The notes: generated by a model from the sequence alone, not told the origin. Positions 1-13,969 are shown, counted from the first letter of the stretch. The stretch: DNA of 64,000 nt from Diphasiastrum complanatum (GCA_029204225.1 CM055111.1:45581255-45645254); one strand, 5' to 3'. Made by a program: numbers and translations.

Positions 1-1
1 G

Positions 2-691
2 TGTGAAAAATTGCCTACATTGGCAAATCTAGCCATGTAGAATATTGTACATTTTGTCAATATTGTTTGTTGGTTACTTGAATGGCCAAAGTGCCACTTG
101 TACATACACACCTCAAGTAGGTTACCACGAGTCAAGAGGAGTGGTTGTGTCTATTTGGTAGTGATTCCTACTTTGTAGGATCTAGACCATGATTTATGAT
201 GAGATTTGTACCTACCATGCACCTACCAAGCATGACTCTTGGATCTAGGCTAGGGTTTTCACATTAGGGCAAGAAAGTGGAGTCTACTTCCTTATTACAT
301 GCTGGATTTTCACCTAACTTTGCAAAGGAAGTGTGTTTTCTATGTATTCCCATTCTCCATAGTGAGAAGATAGAAACTTTTTGGAGCCTCAAGGAGAAAC
401 TCGAGTTTCCTCTCATTGTATGGTGATTACTCTTGATTTCCAATGAAACCCAGATTTGGCACTTTGTAAACGCTGTCTACAGGCCGTACTACAGCCTTAT
501 TTCCACACGTGTGGAGTTGGATTATACTATTTGATCAATGCTTTGATTGTCTCTACTTGTTTCCTATCAAGCTGCTAAACTAGATCTTGTTTTCTAATGA
601 CTAGTTTCTGATAGATTGTTTAACAAGCATACAATCACCTTGTGGATCATTCAAAGATCCATTTATGGTCCTTAGTACTGTACTTTTCACA
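2..691 (+). repeat. 5' LTR of Copia A1
   Basis: The LTR begins TGTGAAAA and ends TTTTCACA, a perfect 8-bp terminal inverted repeat with the TG...CA ends expected of LTRs. It recurs at 5315-6005 and, inverted, at 13983-14673. It carries the palindrome CCACACGTGTGG at 503-514, which contains a G-box core (CACGTG). The primer site follows directly. Confidence 0.95.
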
Positions 692-704
692 TGGTATCAG
701 AGCC
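692..704 (+). other. Primer binding site of A1 (tRNA-iMet)
   Basis: TGGTATCAGAGCC directly abuts the LTR end. It is complementary to the 3' end of plant initiator tRNA-Met, the usual primer of Copia elements. Confidence 0.95.
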
Positions 705-1323
705 AAGTACAAGGCCATTGATCTATGTTTGAATCTAATCCAATTTTAGCAGGTTTTGGTGCAAAAAGCTAGTATTGGAAGGGCGAGCGGGTATCCAAGT
801 TTTGGTGAGGGGATTTGATCCCAAACTTTTTCAAGATCAAAATCCATACTGTTCACACGTGTGGGCATCTCTGAACCAGCATTTAATAATCCATATTTGT
901 TGGATCATAGAAAATTCATCTGGTGTTAGTTTGATGTAATTTTTGGTGCAAATCCTAGGATAAACTACCAAGATCACATGCCATTGATTAGTTTTGAAAT
1001 TTTTTCATGAAAACTAGTTAATCTAGGCTGATTTCAGACCTTCTTAAAGTGAAAACCAGGTCTTGAAAGTACATCAAAGTGAATGAGAGAGATAGAGTCA
1101 CTTTTTGTCCAAGAATAGCCAAGATTGGCAAGATTTGCTTGAGGGTAGTTTTCATCTCATCTTATCTTCATTCCAGCTTTGTGAGGGAGTGATAGAACTG
1201 TGATTACAAATCCATCTGTTGGATCAGAAGTCAACATTTGAGTGAAACACTACAAGTTAGAAACCTTTGTGAGTTTCAGGTCCAAACAAATCTATATCTT
1301 GTGTGTAGAATCTTGCTAGTAAG
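705..1323 (+). other. Untranslated leader of A1
   Basis: About 620 bp lie between the primer site and the gag start with no coding signal. The stretch has a second CACACGTGTG palindrome near 854. A matching leader occurs on the minus strand in A2 (about 13352-13969), which supports it being part of the element. Confidence 0.8.
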
Positions 1324-2230
1324 ATGGGATCAGTGGGAGCTTACCTTCAAGAAGCTAGTGAGAGGTTAAATTCTACCAATTATGCTATTTGGAAAGTGAG
1401 GATGGAGTCACTAATGGTGCTCCAAGATCTTTATGAGTTTCTAATAGATGATGAAGATGAACCTCTAGGTGCACATGAATTAGTGAGATACAAGAAGAGG
1501 TCTAGGCTTGCACTTCACTTTATTAAGATGAATGTAAGCAATGATCTTTTAAGGGAAGTATCATCATGTAAGAGTGCTAAAGAGGCTTGGGAATCTTTAA
1601 AATCTATCTATGAGTCTGGTAACACTTCGAGGGTTCTCATGCTTAGGAATCAGATTCTACAAAGCATGAAGAGGAGTGATGAGAGTGCACAAGATTATGT
1701 GCTAAGAATCAAGTCTCTCAATAGGGAGTTAGCTTCCATTGGAGAGAAGATTCAAGATAGTGAGCTTGTTTAGATTGTCCTCAATGGTCTAGGGAGTGGC
1801 TTTACAAATTTGGTCCAAAGCTTTGCAATCCAAGGCACTTTGCCTACTATAGAAAAGCTACACAGTGTATTAGTAGCTGAAGAGTGTAGGATGTTGCATA
1901 CCAATGCAAGAACGAATGTTATTTCTCTACAGGATGGTGATGAGAAAGCTAATTTCTCATTCAAAAGCAAGAAGAAGACCAATGGCAAGAAGAAGCACTT
2001 CAAGGAGACCAAGGAGGAGGATGAGCCTTCAAGCACAAAGGGCAAGATCAAAGACAAGTCCAAGTACAAATGTTTTTTCTGTGGAAAGAATGGACATTTT
2101 GCATCAGAATGTCTCAAGAAGAAGAAGGCACAAGAGAGCAAACAAAGCAACATTGCACATCAAGAGGAGGAGGAGGATGAAGAGTCATCCTTGATGGTTT
2201 CCAACAAACCACCATCATCCAAGAGCAACA
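1324..2230 (+). pseudogene. gag: Fossil gag of Copia A1
   Basis: Gag is the nucleocapsid/capsid-like protein that packages Copia RNA in cytoplasmic particles. The start context MGSVGAYLQEASERLNSTNY followed by a W-K-V-R-M-E-S motif is the UBN2-type Copia gag N-terminus. A lysine-rich stretch then leads to a CCHC zinc knuckle (C-F-F-C-G-K-N-G-H-F-A-S-E-C, near 2075-2112) that binds RNA. The region is read on the same strand as the LTRs and runs into the protease. It is broken, as is the rest of the coding region. Confidence 0.9.
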
Positions 2231-5200
2231 CCAATGATTCTTGGTGGATTGATAGTGGGGCAAGTTCCCACATGACATATCAAAAGGACATATTCTCCAC
2301 CTTACTTTCTTACAATGACTTACATAGATCAATCTATACTGCAAGTAGTCAAGAATGTAAGATAAGTGGAATAGGAACAATTCTCTCGTATGTGGGATCA
2401 TCCAAAAGGATGAATCTTGATAATGTTCTTTATGTTCCTAAGTTAACCAAGAATTTGCTTAGTGTTGGCCAGTTAATGGATAATGGCCTAGATGTACAAT
2501 TTAAGCATGGAGTTTGTTCCATCCTTAGAAATGATGAATGTATAGCCAAAGGCTTTAAGCAAGGTAGATTGTTTAAGCTTGATGCTAATATTACAGTGGA
2601 GAGTGTTAACTTGGCAAAGGTGGAGCTATCAAAGGTGGAACTATGGCACAAAAGGTTGGGCCACCCCAACTACAAAGCCATGGAATCTATGGTTGCAAAG
2701 GAACTTGCAGTTGGACTCCCCAAGCATTTGTCAAAGTGTGGGAAGAGATGTGAAGCATGCAGCCTCTCAAAGGCCCACAAACTGCCCTTCTCAAGATCTA
2801 CATCAAGATCAAACTCTCCTCTTGAACTAATCCATTTGGATGTTCATAGATTTCCACATGAGTCTAATGGTGGTGCCAAGTACTATGTAATCTTCATTGA
2901 TGACTATTCTAGATTTTGTTGGATGTACCTCTTGTCTAACAAATCAATGGTGTTTGATTCTTTTGTAAAGCTCAAGACTTTGGTAGAAAATAAACTTAGT
3001 ACCAAGATTAAGGTATTAAGAACTGATAGTGAAGTGAATATATCTCCAATAAGTTGATTGACTTTTGTAGTTCTAATGGCGTAAAGAGGGAGTTGTCATG
3101 TCCATACACCCCTCAGCAAAATGGAGTCAGTGAGAGAAGAAATAGATCTCTTTGTGAGTGTGCTAAGGCCTTAAGGCTAGATGCTTCTCTATCCAAACCA
3201 TTTTGGGGTGAAGCAATAACTTGTGCTAACTATTTGTGCAATAGATTGCCAAACCAAGCCATTGGAGGAATCACACCATTTGAAGCTCTATTTGGAGAGA
3301 AGCCCAATCTCAAGGATCTCAAAGTTTTTGGATCCACTTGCTATGTACACCAGTCCTTGGATAAGAGAAGGAAGGATGATGCAACATCCATCAAAGGCAT
3401 CTTTGTGGGATATGGTGAGAATAGCAAAGGTTATAGAGTCTTCAATCCCATCACTAGCAAGGTGATAGTGAGTAGGGATGTTATTTTTGATGAAGGACAT
3501 GCCTGTGATTTGGATGATAATGCTACTAATCATCTTGATTCCAAGGATCATGCTAGGATGGAGGAGGAGCTTCCAAGTGAAGAAGAACTTGAGGATCCAC
3601 CTCAAGATGCAAGAACTCCAAGAACTCCAAGAACTCCAAGAAGATCTACAAGGGCAAGATCCGAGCCATTGAGGCTCACCTATGATGGTCAATGTGATCA
3701 AAGGGAAGGCTCATCATCTTTCACATCTTACACCTTTCTTACTTTAATGTTAGATGAGCCAACATGCTATGAAGATGCTTGCAGTCTAAAAGTTGGATGG
3801 ATGCTATGCAAGTAGAGTATGATGCTCTTATTGAGAATCATACTTGGGATCTTGTGGATCCTCCTCAAGGGAAGAAACCTCTTGATTGCAAGTGGGTGTT
3901 TAGATTGAAGTATAATAAAGATGGATCAATAAGCAAGCATAAAGCTAGGCTTGTTGCCAAAGGTTTTTTACAAACCAAAGGCATTGACTATGATGAGACT
4001 TTTGCTCCTATGGCTAAGCTTGTTACTATCAGGTTGATCATTAGTCTTGCTACAACCTTCAATTGGGAGCTATTCCAACTTGACTTCACAAATGCATTTC
4101 TCAATGGTTATTTGGAAGAAGAGATCTACATGAGGCAACCCGAGGGCTTCATCAACACAAAGCATGAAGGAAAGGTGTGTTTTTTGAAGAAGAGCCTTTA
4201 TGGGCTCAAGCAAGCACCTAGAGCATGGTACTCTAGGCTACACTCTTTTCTCATTTCCATCAATTTTGTAATGAGTGCCTATGATCCATCATTGTATATA
4301 AGTTTTCATGATGGCATGATCATTATTCTTGTTTTGTATGTAGATGACATTATCTTGAGTGGTAATGATCTAGATGGAATTAGAGATATAAAAATTGCTT
4401 TAGCAAAAGAGTTTAAGATGGTAGATCTCGGCCTATTGAGCTTCATTATTGGAATAGAGGTTATTAGAGGATGTGATTTTAGCTTCATTTGTCAATCTAA
4501 ATATGCTACATCCATCCTAGATAGATTTGGAATGAAGAATTGTAAAGGCATTGAGACACTAATGGAGCAACATGTAAAAGCATCTATTGGTTGTGATGAA
4601 GCATCCTTTGAGGACATCACATTATATAGAAGACTTATTGGTTCCTTGATCTATTTAACTATAACTAGACCTGATCTTAGTTATAGTGTTGGAAATTTAA
4701 GCCAATTCATGCACAGTCCTCTAGTTTCACATTGGAAGATTGCCAAAAGAGTTCTTAGATACATTTCATCCACTAAGAATTTTGGCATTTTTGTATAGAG
4801 GAACTAATTTTGGCTTAAGAGCCTATAGTGACTCGGATTTTGTAGGTGAAAAAGTGGATAGAAGATCAACAAGTGACTTTGCCACCTTTCTATGTGAAGG
4901 AGTAGTATCATGGCTTTCCAAAAAGCAAGATGCCATCTCCCTATCTTCCACAGAATCCGAATACAAGGCCTTGACATCAACATGCAAGGAGGTCTTGTGG
5001 CTCAAAAGGCTATTGGTGGAGCTTCATGTCATGGATTAGGAGATCCCTATCATCTATTGTGACAACCAATCAGCCCAATCACTTGCAACTAATCCTACAT
5101 TCCATGCAAGGAGCAAACACATCGAAATTGCTCATCATTTCGTGAGGGAAAAAGTGCAAGCTAAAGAGATCAAGCTCCAACACGTGCCATCATCAAGTTG

Positions 5201-5288
5201 CTTGGCTAATTTGTTTACTAAACCTTTACCTAAAGATTCATTTGTCAAGCTTGGATCTTCAATTGGAGTTATTGATAAAAGCATTTGA
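2231..5288 (+). pseudogene. pol: Fossil pol of Copia A1 (PR-IN-RT-RNase H)
   Basis: The domain order is the Copia order. The aspartic protease has the WIDSGASSHM active-site motif near 2240-2280. A GAG-pre-integrase motif (LWHKRLGHPN) lies near 2640-2670. The integrase core runs about 2830-3250, with the plant-Copia PYTPQQNGVSERRNR segment near 3100. The reverse transcriptase (about 3830-4560) has KARLVAKGF and the catalytic YVDD near 4340. RNase H lies at about 4800-5040, with STESEYKAL and the tail to the terminal stop at 5286-5288. Pol would copy the RNA into cDNA and insert it into the nucleus. The region carries most of the element's roughly five breaks. Confidence 0.92.
3611..3637 (+). 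repeat. 9-bp triplet repeat between IN and RT
   Basis: AAGAACTCC is repeated three times in tandem, giving a short basic T-P-R repeat in the linker between integrase and RT. The A2 copy does not reach this far, so it cannot be compared there. Confidence 0.85.
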
Positions 5289-5305
5289 TCTCCAAGGCTA
5301 GATTT

Positions 5306-5314
5306 GAGGAGGAG
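5306..5314 (+). other. Polypurine tract of A1
   Basis: GAGGAGGAG directly precedes the 3' LTR, the usual site for plus-strand priming. Confidence 0.85.
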
Positions 5315-6005
5315 TGTGAAAAATTGCCTACATTGGCAAATCTAGCCATGTAGAATATTGTACATTTTATCAATATTGTTTGTTGGTTACTTGAATGGCC
5401 AAAGTGCCACTTGTACATACACACCTAAAGTAGGTTACCACGAGTCAAGAGGAGTGGTTGTGTCCATTTGGTAGTGATTCCTACTTTGTAGGATCTAGAC
5501 CATGATTTATGATGAGATTTGTACCTACCATGCACCTACCAAGCATGACTCTTGGATCTAGGCTAGGGTTTTCACATTAGGGCAAGAAAGTGGAGTCTAC
5601 TTCCTTATTACATGCTGGATTTTCACCTAACTTTGCAAAGGAAGTGTGTTTTACTATGTATTCCCATTATCCATAGTGAGAAGATAGAAACTTTTTGGAG
5701 CCTCAAGGAGAAACTCGAGTTTCCTCTCATTGTATGGTGATTACTCTTGATTTACAATGAAACCAAGTTTTGGCACTTTGTAAACACTGTGTACAGGCCA
5801 TAATACAGCCTTATTTCCACATGTGTGGAGTTGGATTATACTATTTGATCAATGCTTTGATTGTCTCTACTTGTTTCCTATCAAGCTGCTAAACTAGATC
5901 TTGTTTTCTGATGACTAGTTTCTGATAGATTGTTTAACAAGCATACAATCACCTTGTGGATCATTCAAAGATCAATTTATGGTCCTTAGTACTGTACTTT
6001 TCACA
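5315..6005 (+). repeat. 3' LTR of Copia A1
   Basis: This is a direct repeat of 2-691 with about 14 substitutions and one extra base. The G-box palindrome is altered to CCACATGTGTGG here. The 3' flank enters a minus-strand Gypsy RT region without a gap. Confidence 0.95.
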
Positions 6006-6057
6006 CACCGACATCTTCGGAATGTAAGGCTCGAATAACCTTTGGAATATCTTACAC

Positions 6058-7362
6058 TCATTCACTGCTTAAGACGGGATAAATAATGATTGCCTTAAGG
6101 TGCTTGTTGAGTTCATCTTTCACCATAAGAGAGTACTTTGGATTGAGATGATATTGTCTTTGTCGAACAGAAACAACATCTTCTTTAAGATCACCGTAGT
6201 GCTCGCCAAATTCAGCAAGTATTCCCTTCAAGTTTTCGAACGACCATGCAAAAAAATCTTGGTATTCTTTCAATAGCTCAATAAATTTTGCTAATTTTGT
6301 CTCTAGTCCAAGGGACTTAGAAACATACACAAATTTTTTAGGTGCAAGTTCAATTAGCTTTGTAGAATCTGACAAAATTATACCTTCCATCATACTAGCC
6401 TTGGTATGGCCATGAATTTCTCGCATGGCTGACTCCATGGATTTGTTCTTTTCGTCAGCTTGGTGTTTATTACCAAATTCTTGTTTGGATTCGTCAGATT
6501 CATCATCTGTATCTTGATCAGAATCCTTAGAATTCATGTCTACAACTTTTGATTCATTTATGATTATATCAGCATCTGCATTGCAAATATCAAATAATTC
6601 TTCTTCGTCATCCGATGAATTATTATTCTCAAGCATTCAAAATAATTTAATTCAAAGAAGGGCATAAGAAGAATCTTCTGAAGTGAAAATGGTGTCGGAC
6701 ATAGCAGTTTCGCCTTCATATTTGTCACAACTCCAAGTGACAATCTGGTTTGCTGGCTTTTCACGTTTAGTTGTCTCGCCAGTTTGAAATCTTAGTTGTC
6801 TCGACTTCTAGTGTACACTTGCGTTAGACTGATAAAGTCAAGGTCGTCCAATTAAAACAGAGTAAGATGACAAACCAAGTGGTTTGATAACAATAGCGTT
6901 CATTGTAAAAGGCTTGTCTTGAATATATACAATCACGTCCTTCAATTCGCCAATAGGTTTTCTTCGTGTCAATTCGGCCAACTTGATATTTTTCTGGGCT
7001 GGTTGAATATTAGTCAAACCTAAGGCATGAGCAGTGTTTTTAGTTATTATGTTGACACTCGAACCCGAATCAATTGGCACCTTTTCGATTAAGCATCCGA
7101 CAATTTTAACGTCGATTTTTGGTGCACCAAAGTCTCCTAAATCAATAGATGGTACGCCAACATCTAATAGAGAAATTTGTTTCTTCTTCTTAGAGACAGA
7201 GGGACTTTTTAACTGTTTGCGGTAATAATTGTTATCAGCCAACAATTGCTCAAAAGTTATATTGGGACGAAGAGAACCAATATCAATCACAATGTCATAG
7301 TCTTTCATCTTTGCTTTCGAAATAGGCTTGTCAATAGTAGCCTCCGAAAGTTTTGTCTTCAC
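6058..7362 (-). pseudogene. pol: Fossil Gypsy protease and RT N-terminus
   Basis: Read on the minus strand, the protease part (about 6838-7362) has the P-I-D-S-G-S-S-V-N-I active-site region followed by H-A-L-G-L and ends with a V-L-I-G-R-P motif typical of Gypsy proteases. The next part (about 6058-6330) has Y-Q-D-F-F-A-W-S and R-Q-Y-H-L-N-P motifs found just ahead of the RT palm in Gypsy pol. An acidic D/S/E-rich linker lies between. The catalytic RT core is not here because A1 begins first. Confidence 0.8.
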
Positions 7363-9240
7363 GATTCAACATCCCCTTTCTCAAATGTGACTTTCTTCTC
7401 CGCAACGGCTATTTGTAATTCAGAATTGATAATTTCTTTCGCTTCTGCAGAAATATCCTTTGAGAATAACTTGGTTGCATCACAATCATAATCAAAATCA
7501 GCTTTGAGATCTTCCTTCATAATAGACTTATGCGAAGATTTCTTCTTCGAGGAATTTCTCTGCTTCTTTGAAGATACTTTTGTGTCAGGCTTCGAGGAGC
7601 TTTTGCTTCTCGTAGTCACTTTAAATAACTTCTCGACATTGCTTGGCCAAGATTGGTCAACTTTCTTTGTCTGTTTGGCTTTGATGACATCAACCTTCTG
7701 CACAACAAAATCCGTCGAAGGTTTTACTTTTGAATTAGCAGTAGCAGCAGGTATAGCAACATAGTGGTACTTTGGACGCGGCTTCTGCAGTTGTGGACAG
7801 TCCAAATACTTGTGGCCAAGTTCTTTGTAGTTCAAACAGAAAGGTATATATCCAATCGGCTTTTGTGACTATGGACAATCAGGCAAAAAATGTCCTAGTT
7901 CATCACAATTATAGCAATTTCCCGAAACGGGTTTCTTTGAACTGGTAGACTTGATTGCAGGACCAACAAATTCTGGTCGATTGTGTCTTTTCGGTGCGAA
8001 CTTTGGTTTGCCTTGTTGGGCAGGTGTTGTGGTACCTTGAACATAATTGGTAGTCGCATCATCTTGAAAAATAAAGAGCACTTCTTGGGAAGGATCTTCG
8101 ACATACTTTACGTTCACAGATTTATAGTCTTCTTTTGAATGACCTGATGTACAACACTTCGTATACCATATTATTGAGTTCGAAGAAGAAGCCTTTGGTC
8201 TCTTGTCTACAACTTTTAAAATTTGAAACTTCAGATCGTTGAACTTCTTATTAAGATCAGCCATATTACTTTTCCAAAGCTTTTCAACTTTAGATGTTGC
8301 GGACTTGTCCTCGATGGTTTTGCTACTATCTTTTAGTTTGGACTTTTGTTTCTGTCTCTGATCTGCATTATCAGTTTCTATATCTGACGAGTCACTGAAA
8401 TTAGATTCAAAACTAGAAGAACTCAAACTAGATTTAGATTTAGATTCATCTTCACTGTCGCTGGAGTCATGCTTAGACTTTCGAGTTCGTCTGGTAGAAC
8501 ATCTTTTGCATGCTAACTTGGAAGTCTCATAGTTCTCGGTGCTTGCTATAGCTGCTGATAAAGAAGTCATATCTCCTTGTCTGCAGTATCGATCAACTTT
8601 CGATGGTAAAACTACCGAAACCCACTCGACCTGCATCACAGCATGGTACACACCAATTAGTTTCCCAATCAGATTCTTTAACTTTCAGGTGTACCTTTGA
8701 AGAGATTCTTTACTCTTCTTCTGCACATTGTTGGTTGTCCAAGAACTTTGGATGAATAACCAATTTCTCTGAACTGGTTCAAAAATGTATCTTTCAGTAA
8801 TAACCAGGTAGCTACACATCCTGGTTCAACTTGGTTGTACCATATGCGCACTTGCTTTCTTAGAAGACCAAGGAAGATCCACAGCGTTTCAACATCAGCA
8901 CCTTCATTATTTGAGCTAGCAGTCGACCCAAACTATGAAATATAACTGTTAGCATCATCTGAAGATGTTCCTTTAAAATAATCATATTTGATCTTTGAGA
9001 TTGAAGTGAAATGATTAGCAGGGCCTTCCATAATCGGTTCTGATTCAGGTTCAGGCTCATGATCAGGATCAGGATTTACAACATCACAACCTGGTTCAGC
9101 TGCAGCAGAAGCTTTAGGACGAAGGTGAATCTCCTCTTTGCAAAGATTCTTGAAGACTTTTGAAGAAATCGTCTCGAAGTTTCCGATAACTTTCTATTCA
9201 AGCAGCTCTATTTGACATACACTAGGAATGGAGATGGAGT
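7363..9240 (-). pseudogene. gag: Fossil Gypsy gag with two zinc knuckles
   Basis: The minus strand shows a retrotrans_gag-like helix-rich part (about 8680-9000, with a V-R-I-W-Y-N-Q-V motif), then a serine/aspartate/lysine-rich low-complexity stretch (about 8280-8500), a CCHC knuckle C-Y-N-C-D-E-L-G-H-F-L-P-D-C near 7875-7915 and a second degenerate knuckle near 7800-7835. Paired knuckles ahead of a protease are common in Gypsy gag. A basic, lysine-rich linker joins it to the protease. It is broken in several places. Confidence 0.7.
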
Positions 9241-9271
9241 TGTCAGTTTGTATCAACTTTATTTGGCTATC

Positions 9272-9289
9272 CCTAGCAATGGTGACAAA
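9272..9289 (-). other. Degenerate tRNA-Asp-type primer site
   Basis: The minus strand matches TGGCGCCGTTGCCGGGG at about 12 of 17 positions, in the expected place upstream of gag. A clean version of the same motif is at 22951-22967. Given its decay the call rests partly on position. Confidence 0.45.
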
Positions 9290-10249
<960 letters not shown>

Positions 10250-10488
10250 GATGTGAGAATGAAGTGTGTCTTCATATATTACCTACATAATGAGCAAACA
10301 CACCTCTAGAGATTATAGGTGCGATGCTCCATTGACTAACTCTGGTTAATAGATGAGTTACAAATACATATAAATTATACTATTGAAAGAACATTTAAAT
10401 ACAAGTTTAATCTACTCTAGTTTAAGGTGGCGATACGAATCTAGTCAATTCGTATGATTAATTGAATTAAGGTTGTTCCAGGCATCGT

Positions 10489-11100
10489 TGATAAATTCAC
10501 ACGTGTGGGATGCCCTACACATGTACTTTTGATCTCCTAAGCCCAATAATACCATAAAGACCAAACTAGCATTGATTGACAATAGGAAAGCTAATCATAG
10601 AAGAAATATTATTGTGTTACAAGCAAGATCAATCAACAAAATATGAAACTAAGTACAATAAATGTCTCAACTCGACTAGAGAGAGAATATGAATGTACAA
10701 ACTCGAGTAGAGAGAGAGAGCACAAAGAGCTTAGTCTCCAAATTTGCATTACACACAAAAATCGTCATCTTCTCAATGAGAGTACATCACATATATATAG
10801 ATCCATGGACTCTCCTCCTACTTTGAGTTAAATTGGAGTTATGAATCCACCTCTCAAGATATCTAGACTTATTCAAGCCACCTCAATATGTCTAATTGTG
10901 CCACCTAGTATTTTCATGCATTAAATGTGGCATGCAAAGTACAAATGGCAATTCCTATGGTAGCTCGAGTTCTACTTCTACCTATCTTGAATATTTTATT
11001 CTAAGATGAGTCTTTACTAATCCAAAAGAGCTCAATTCATCTTTGGCATTTTTAAGACCCCTACTTACAACATTAGATAGATTTTTCTAATATTTCAGCA
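10489..11100 (-). repeat. B-type LTR at the 3' end of A2
   Basis: On the minus strand it begins TGCTGAAATATT directly after a purine tract and ends in CACACGTGTGAATTTATCA. Both ends resemble the C1 LTR (34673-35460), but the interior differs. It contains a TATATATA stretch near 10792-10799, a plausible minus-strand promoter element, and the palindrome CACACGTGTG at 10498-10507. It is clearly unlike the A-family LTR at the other end of the element. Confidence 0.65.
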
Positions 11101-11108
11101 CTCCTCCT
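11101..11108 (-). other. Polypurine tract next to the B-type LTR
   Basis: The minus strand reads AGGAGGAG immediately ahead of the LTR start TGCTG. Confidence 0.7.
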
Positions 11109-13351
11109 AAAAATGTATCTCCTCCTCCATCCTAGCATGATCCTTGGCATCAAGATGATTAGTAGCATTATCATCCAAACCACAAGCATGCCCTTCATCA
11201 AAAATAACATCCCTACTCACTATCACCTTGCTAGTGATGGGATTGAAGACTCTATAACCTTTGCTATTCTCACCATATCCCACAAAGGTGCCTTTGATGG
11301 ATGTTGCATCATCCTTCTTTCTCTTATCCAAGGATTGGTGTACATAGCAAGTGGATCCAAAAACTTTGAGATCCTTGAGATTGGGCTTCTCTCCAAATAG
11401 AGCTTCAAATGGTGTGATTCCTCCAATGGCTTGGTTTGGCAATCTATTGCACAAATAGTTAGCACAAGTTATTGCTTCACCCCAAAATGGTTTGGATAGA
11501 GAAGCATCTAGCCTTAAGGCCTTAGCACACTCACAAAGAGATCTATTTCTTCTCTCACTGACTCCATTTTGTTGAGGGGTGTATGGACATGACAACTCCC
11601 TCTTTACGCCATTAGAACTACAAAAGTCAATCAACTTATTGGAGATATATTCACTTCACTATCAGTTCTTAATACCTTAATCTTGGTACTAAGTTTATTT
11701 TCTACCAAAGTCTTGAGCTTTACAAAAGAATCAAACACCATTGATTTGTTAGACAAGAGGTACATCCAACAAAATCTAGAATAGTCATGAATGAAGATTA
11801 CATAGTACTTGGCACCACCATTAGACTCATGTGAAAAACTATGAACATTCGAATGGATGAGTTCAAGAGGAGAGTTTGATCTTAATGTAGATCTTGAGAA
11901 GGGTAGTTTGTGAGCCTTTGAGAGGCTGCATGCTTCACATCTCTTCCCACACTTTGACAAATGCTTGGGGAGTCCAACTGCAAGCTCCTTTGCAACCATA
12001 GATTCCATGGCTTTGTAGTTGGGGTGGCCCAACCTTTTGTGCCACAGTTCCATCTTTGATAACTCCACCTTTGCCAAGCTAACACTCTCTACTGCAACAT
12101 TAGCATCAAGCTTAAACAATCTACCTTGCTTAAAGCCTTTGGCTATACATTCATCATTTCTAAGGATGGAACAAACTCCATGTTTAAATTGTACATCTAA
12201 GCCATTATCCATTAACTGGCCAACACTAAGCAAATTCTTGGTTAACTTAGGAGCATAAAGAAAATTATCAAGATTCATCCTTTTGGATGATCCCACATAC
12301 AAGGGAATTGTTCCTATTCCACTTATCTTACATTCTTGACTACTTGCAGTATAGATTGATCTATGTAAATCATTGTAAGAAAGTAAAGTGGAGAATATGT
12401 CATGTGGGAACTAGCCCCACTATCAATCCACCAAGAATCATTGGTGTTGCTCTTGAATGATGGTGGTTTGTTGGAAACCATCAAGGATGACTCTTTATCC
12501 TCCTCCTCCTCCTGATGTGCAATGTTGTTTTGTTTTCTCTCTTGTGCCTTCTTCTTCTTGAGACATTCTGATGCAAAATGTCCTTTCTTTCCATAGAAAA
12601 AATATTTGTACTTGGACTTGTCTTTGATCTTGCCCTTTGAGCTTGAAGCCTCATCCTCCTCCTTGGTCTCCTTGAACTGCTTCTTCTTGCCATTGGTCTT
12701 CTTCTTGCTTTTGAATGAGAAATTAGCTTTCTCATCACCATCCTACAGAGAAATAGCATTCATTCTTGCATTGGTATGCAACATCCTACACTCTTCATCT
12801 AATAATACACTGTGTAGCTTTTCTATAGTAGGCAAATTGTCTTGGATTGCAAAGCTTTGGACCAAATTTGTAAAGCCACTCCCTAGACCATTGAGGACAA
12901 TCTAAACAAGCTCACTATCTTGAATCATCTCTCCAATGGAAGCTAACTCCCTATTGAGAGACTTGATTCTTAGCACATAATCTTGTGCACTCTCATCACT
13001 CCTCTTCATGCTTTGTAGAATCTGATTCCTAAGCATGAGAACCCTCAAAGTGTTACTAGACTCATAGATAGATTTTAAAGATTACCAAGCCTCTTTAGCA
13101 CTCTTACATGATGATACTTCCCTTAAAAGATCATTGCTTACATTCATCTTAATACAGTGAAGTGCAAGCCTATACCTCTTCTTGTATCTCACTAAGTCAT
13201 GTGCACCTAGAGGTTCATCTTCATCATCTATTAGAAACTCATAAAGATTTTGGAGCACCATTAGTGACTCCATCCTCACTTTCCAAATAGCATAATTGGT
13301 AGAATTTAACCTCTCACTAGCTTCTAGAAGGTAGGCTCCCACTGATCCCAT
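11109..13351 (-). pseudogene. Fossil gag-protease-integrase of Copia A2
   Basis: The gag start (MGSVGAYLLEASERLNSTNY) is at 13351 on the minus strand. A zinc-knuckle region lies near 12560-12600 and the protease DSGAS region near 12410-12430. The pre-integrase motif LWHKRLGHPN is near 12015-12050 and the integrase core about 11300-11900. Sequence is nearly the same as A1 over matching parts, so both belong to one family. Several breaks are present. Confidence 0.88.
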
Positions 13352-13969
13352 CTTACTAGCAAGATTCTACACACAAGATATACATTTGTTTGGACCTGAA
13401 ACTCACAAAGGTTTCTAAGTTGCAATGTTTCACTCAAATGTTGACTTCTAATACAACAGATGGATTTGTTATCACAGTTCTATCACTCCCTCACAAAGCT
13501 AGAATGAAGATAAGATGAGATGAAAACTACTCTCAAGCAAATCTTGCCAATCTTGGCTATTCTTTGACAAAAAGTGACTCTATCTCTCTCATTCACTTTG
13601 ATGTACTTTCAAGACCTGGTTTCCACTTTAAGAAGGTCTGAAATCAGCCTAGATTAATTAGTTTTCATGAAACAAATTCAAAACTAATCAATGGCAAGTG
13701 ATCTTGGTAGCTTATCTAGGATTTGCACCAAAAATTACATCAAACTGACACCAGATGAATTTTCTATGATCCAATGAATATGAGCTATTAAATTCTGGTT
13801 CAGAGATGACCACACGTGTGAACAATACAGATTTTGATCTTGAAAAAGTTTGGGATCAAATCCCCTCACCAAAACCTGGATACCAGCTCGCCCTTCCAAT
13901 ACTAGCTTTGTGCACCAAAACTTGCTAAAACTGAATTAGATTCAAACACAGATTAATGGCCTTGTACTT

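Larger units (their letters stand above)
2..6005 (+). mobile_element. Ty1/Copia LTR retrotransposon A1, near-complete fossil
   Basis: The element has two LTRs of about 690 bp, a tRNA-iMet primer site just inside the 5' LTR, a purine tract just before the 3' LTR, and between them gag, protease, integrase, RT and RNase H in the Copia order. By hand the LTRs differ at about 14 substitutions and one 1-base indel, roughly 2%. At commonly used plant rates that suggests an insertion about 1-1.5 million years ago (inference). The coding region is broken at about five places, so the copy is a fossil although its outline is whole. The 3' flank begins CACCG. Only one 5' flank base (G) is in the window, so the target duplication cannot be tested. 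The element interrupts a minus-strand Gypsy element that continues from 6006. The Copia lineage was not assigned. Confidence 0.95.

Noticed and set aside
692-704. tRNA gene suggested by TGGTATCAGAGCC and the tRNA-Asp match at 22951
   Set aside because: Only the 3' terminal bases of the tRNA are matched, next to LTR ends; these are primer sites, not tRNA genes.
2-6005. A1 as a currently mobile Copia element
   Set aside because: The outline is whole and the LTRs are young, but the coding region has about five breaks, so it is a fossil by itself.
7034-7764. Plus-strand frames within the Gypsy gag/protease region
   Set aside because: They are antisense shadows of the minus-strand Gypsy sequence with no domains of their own.
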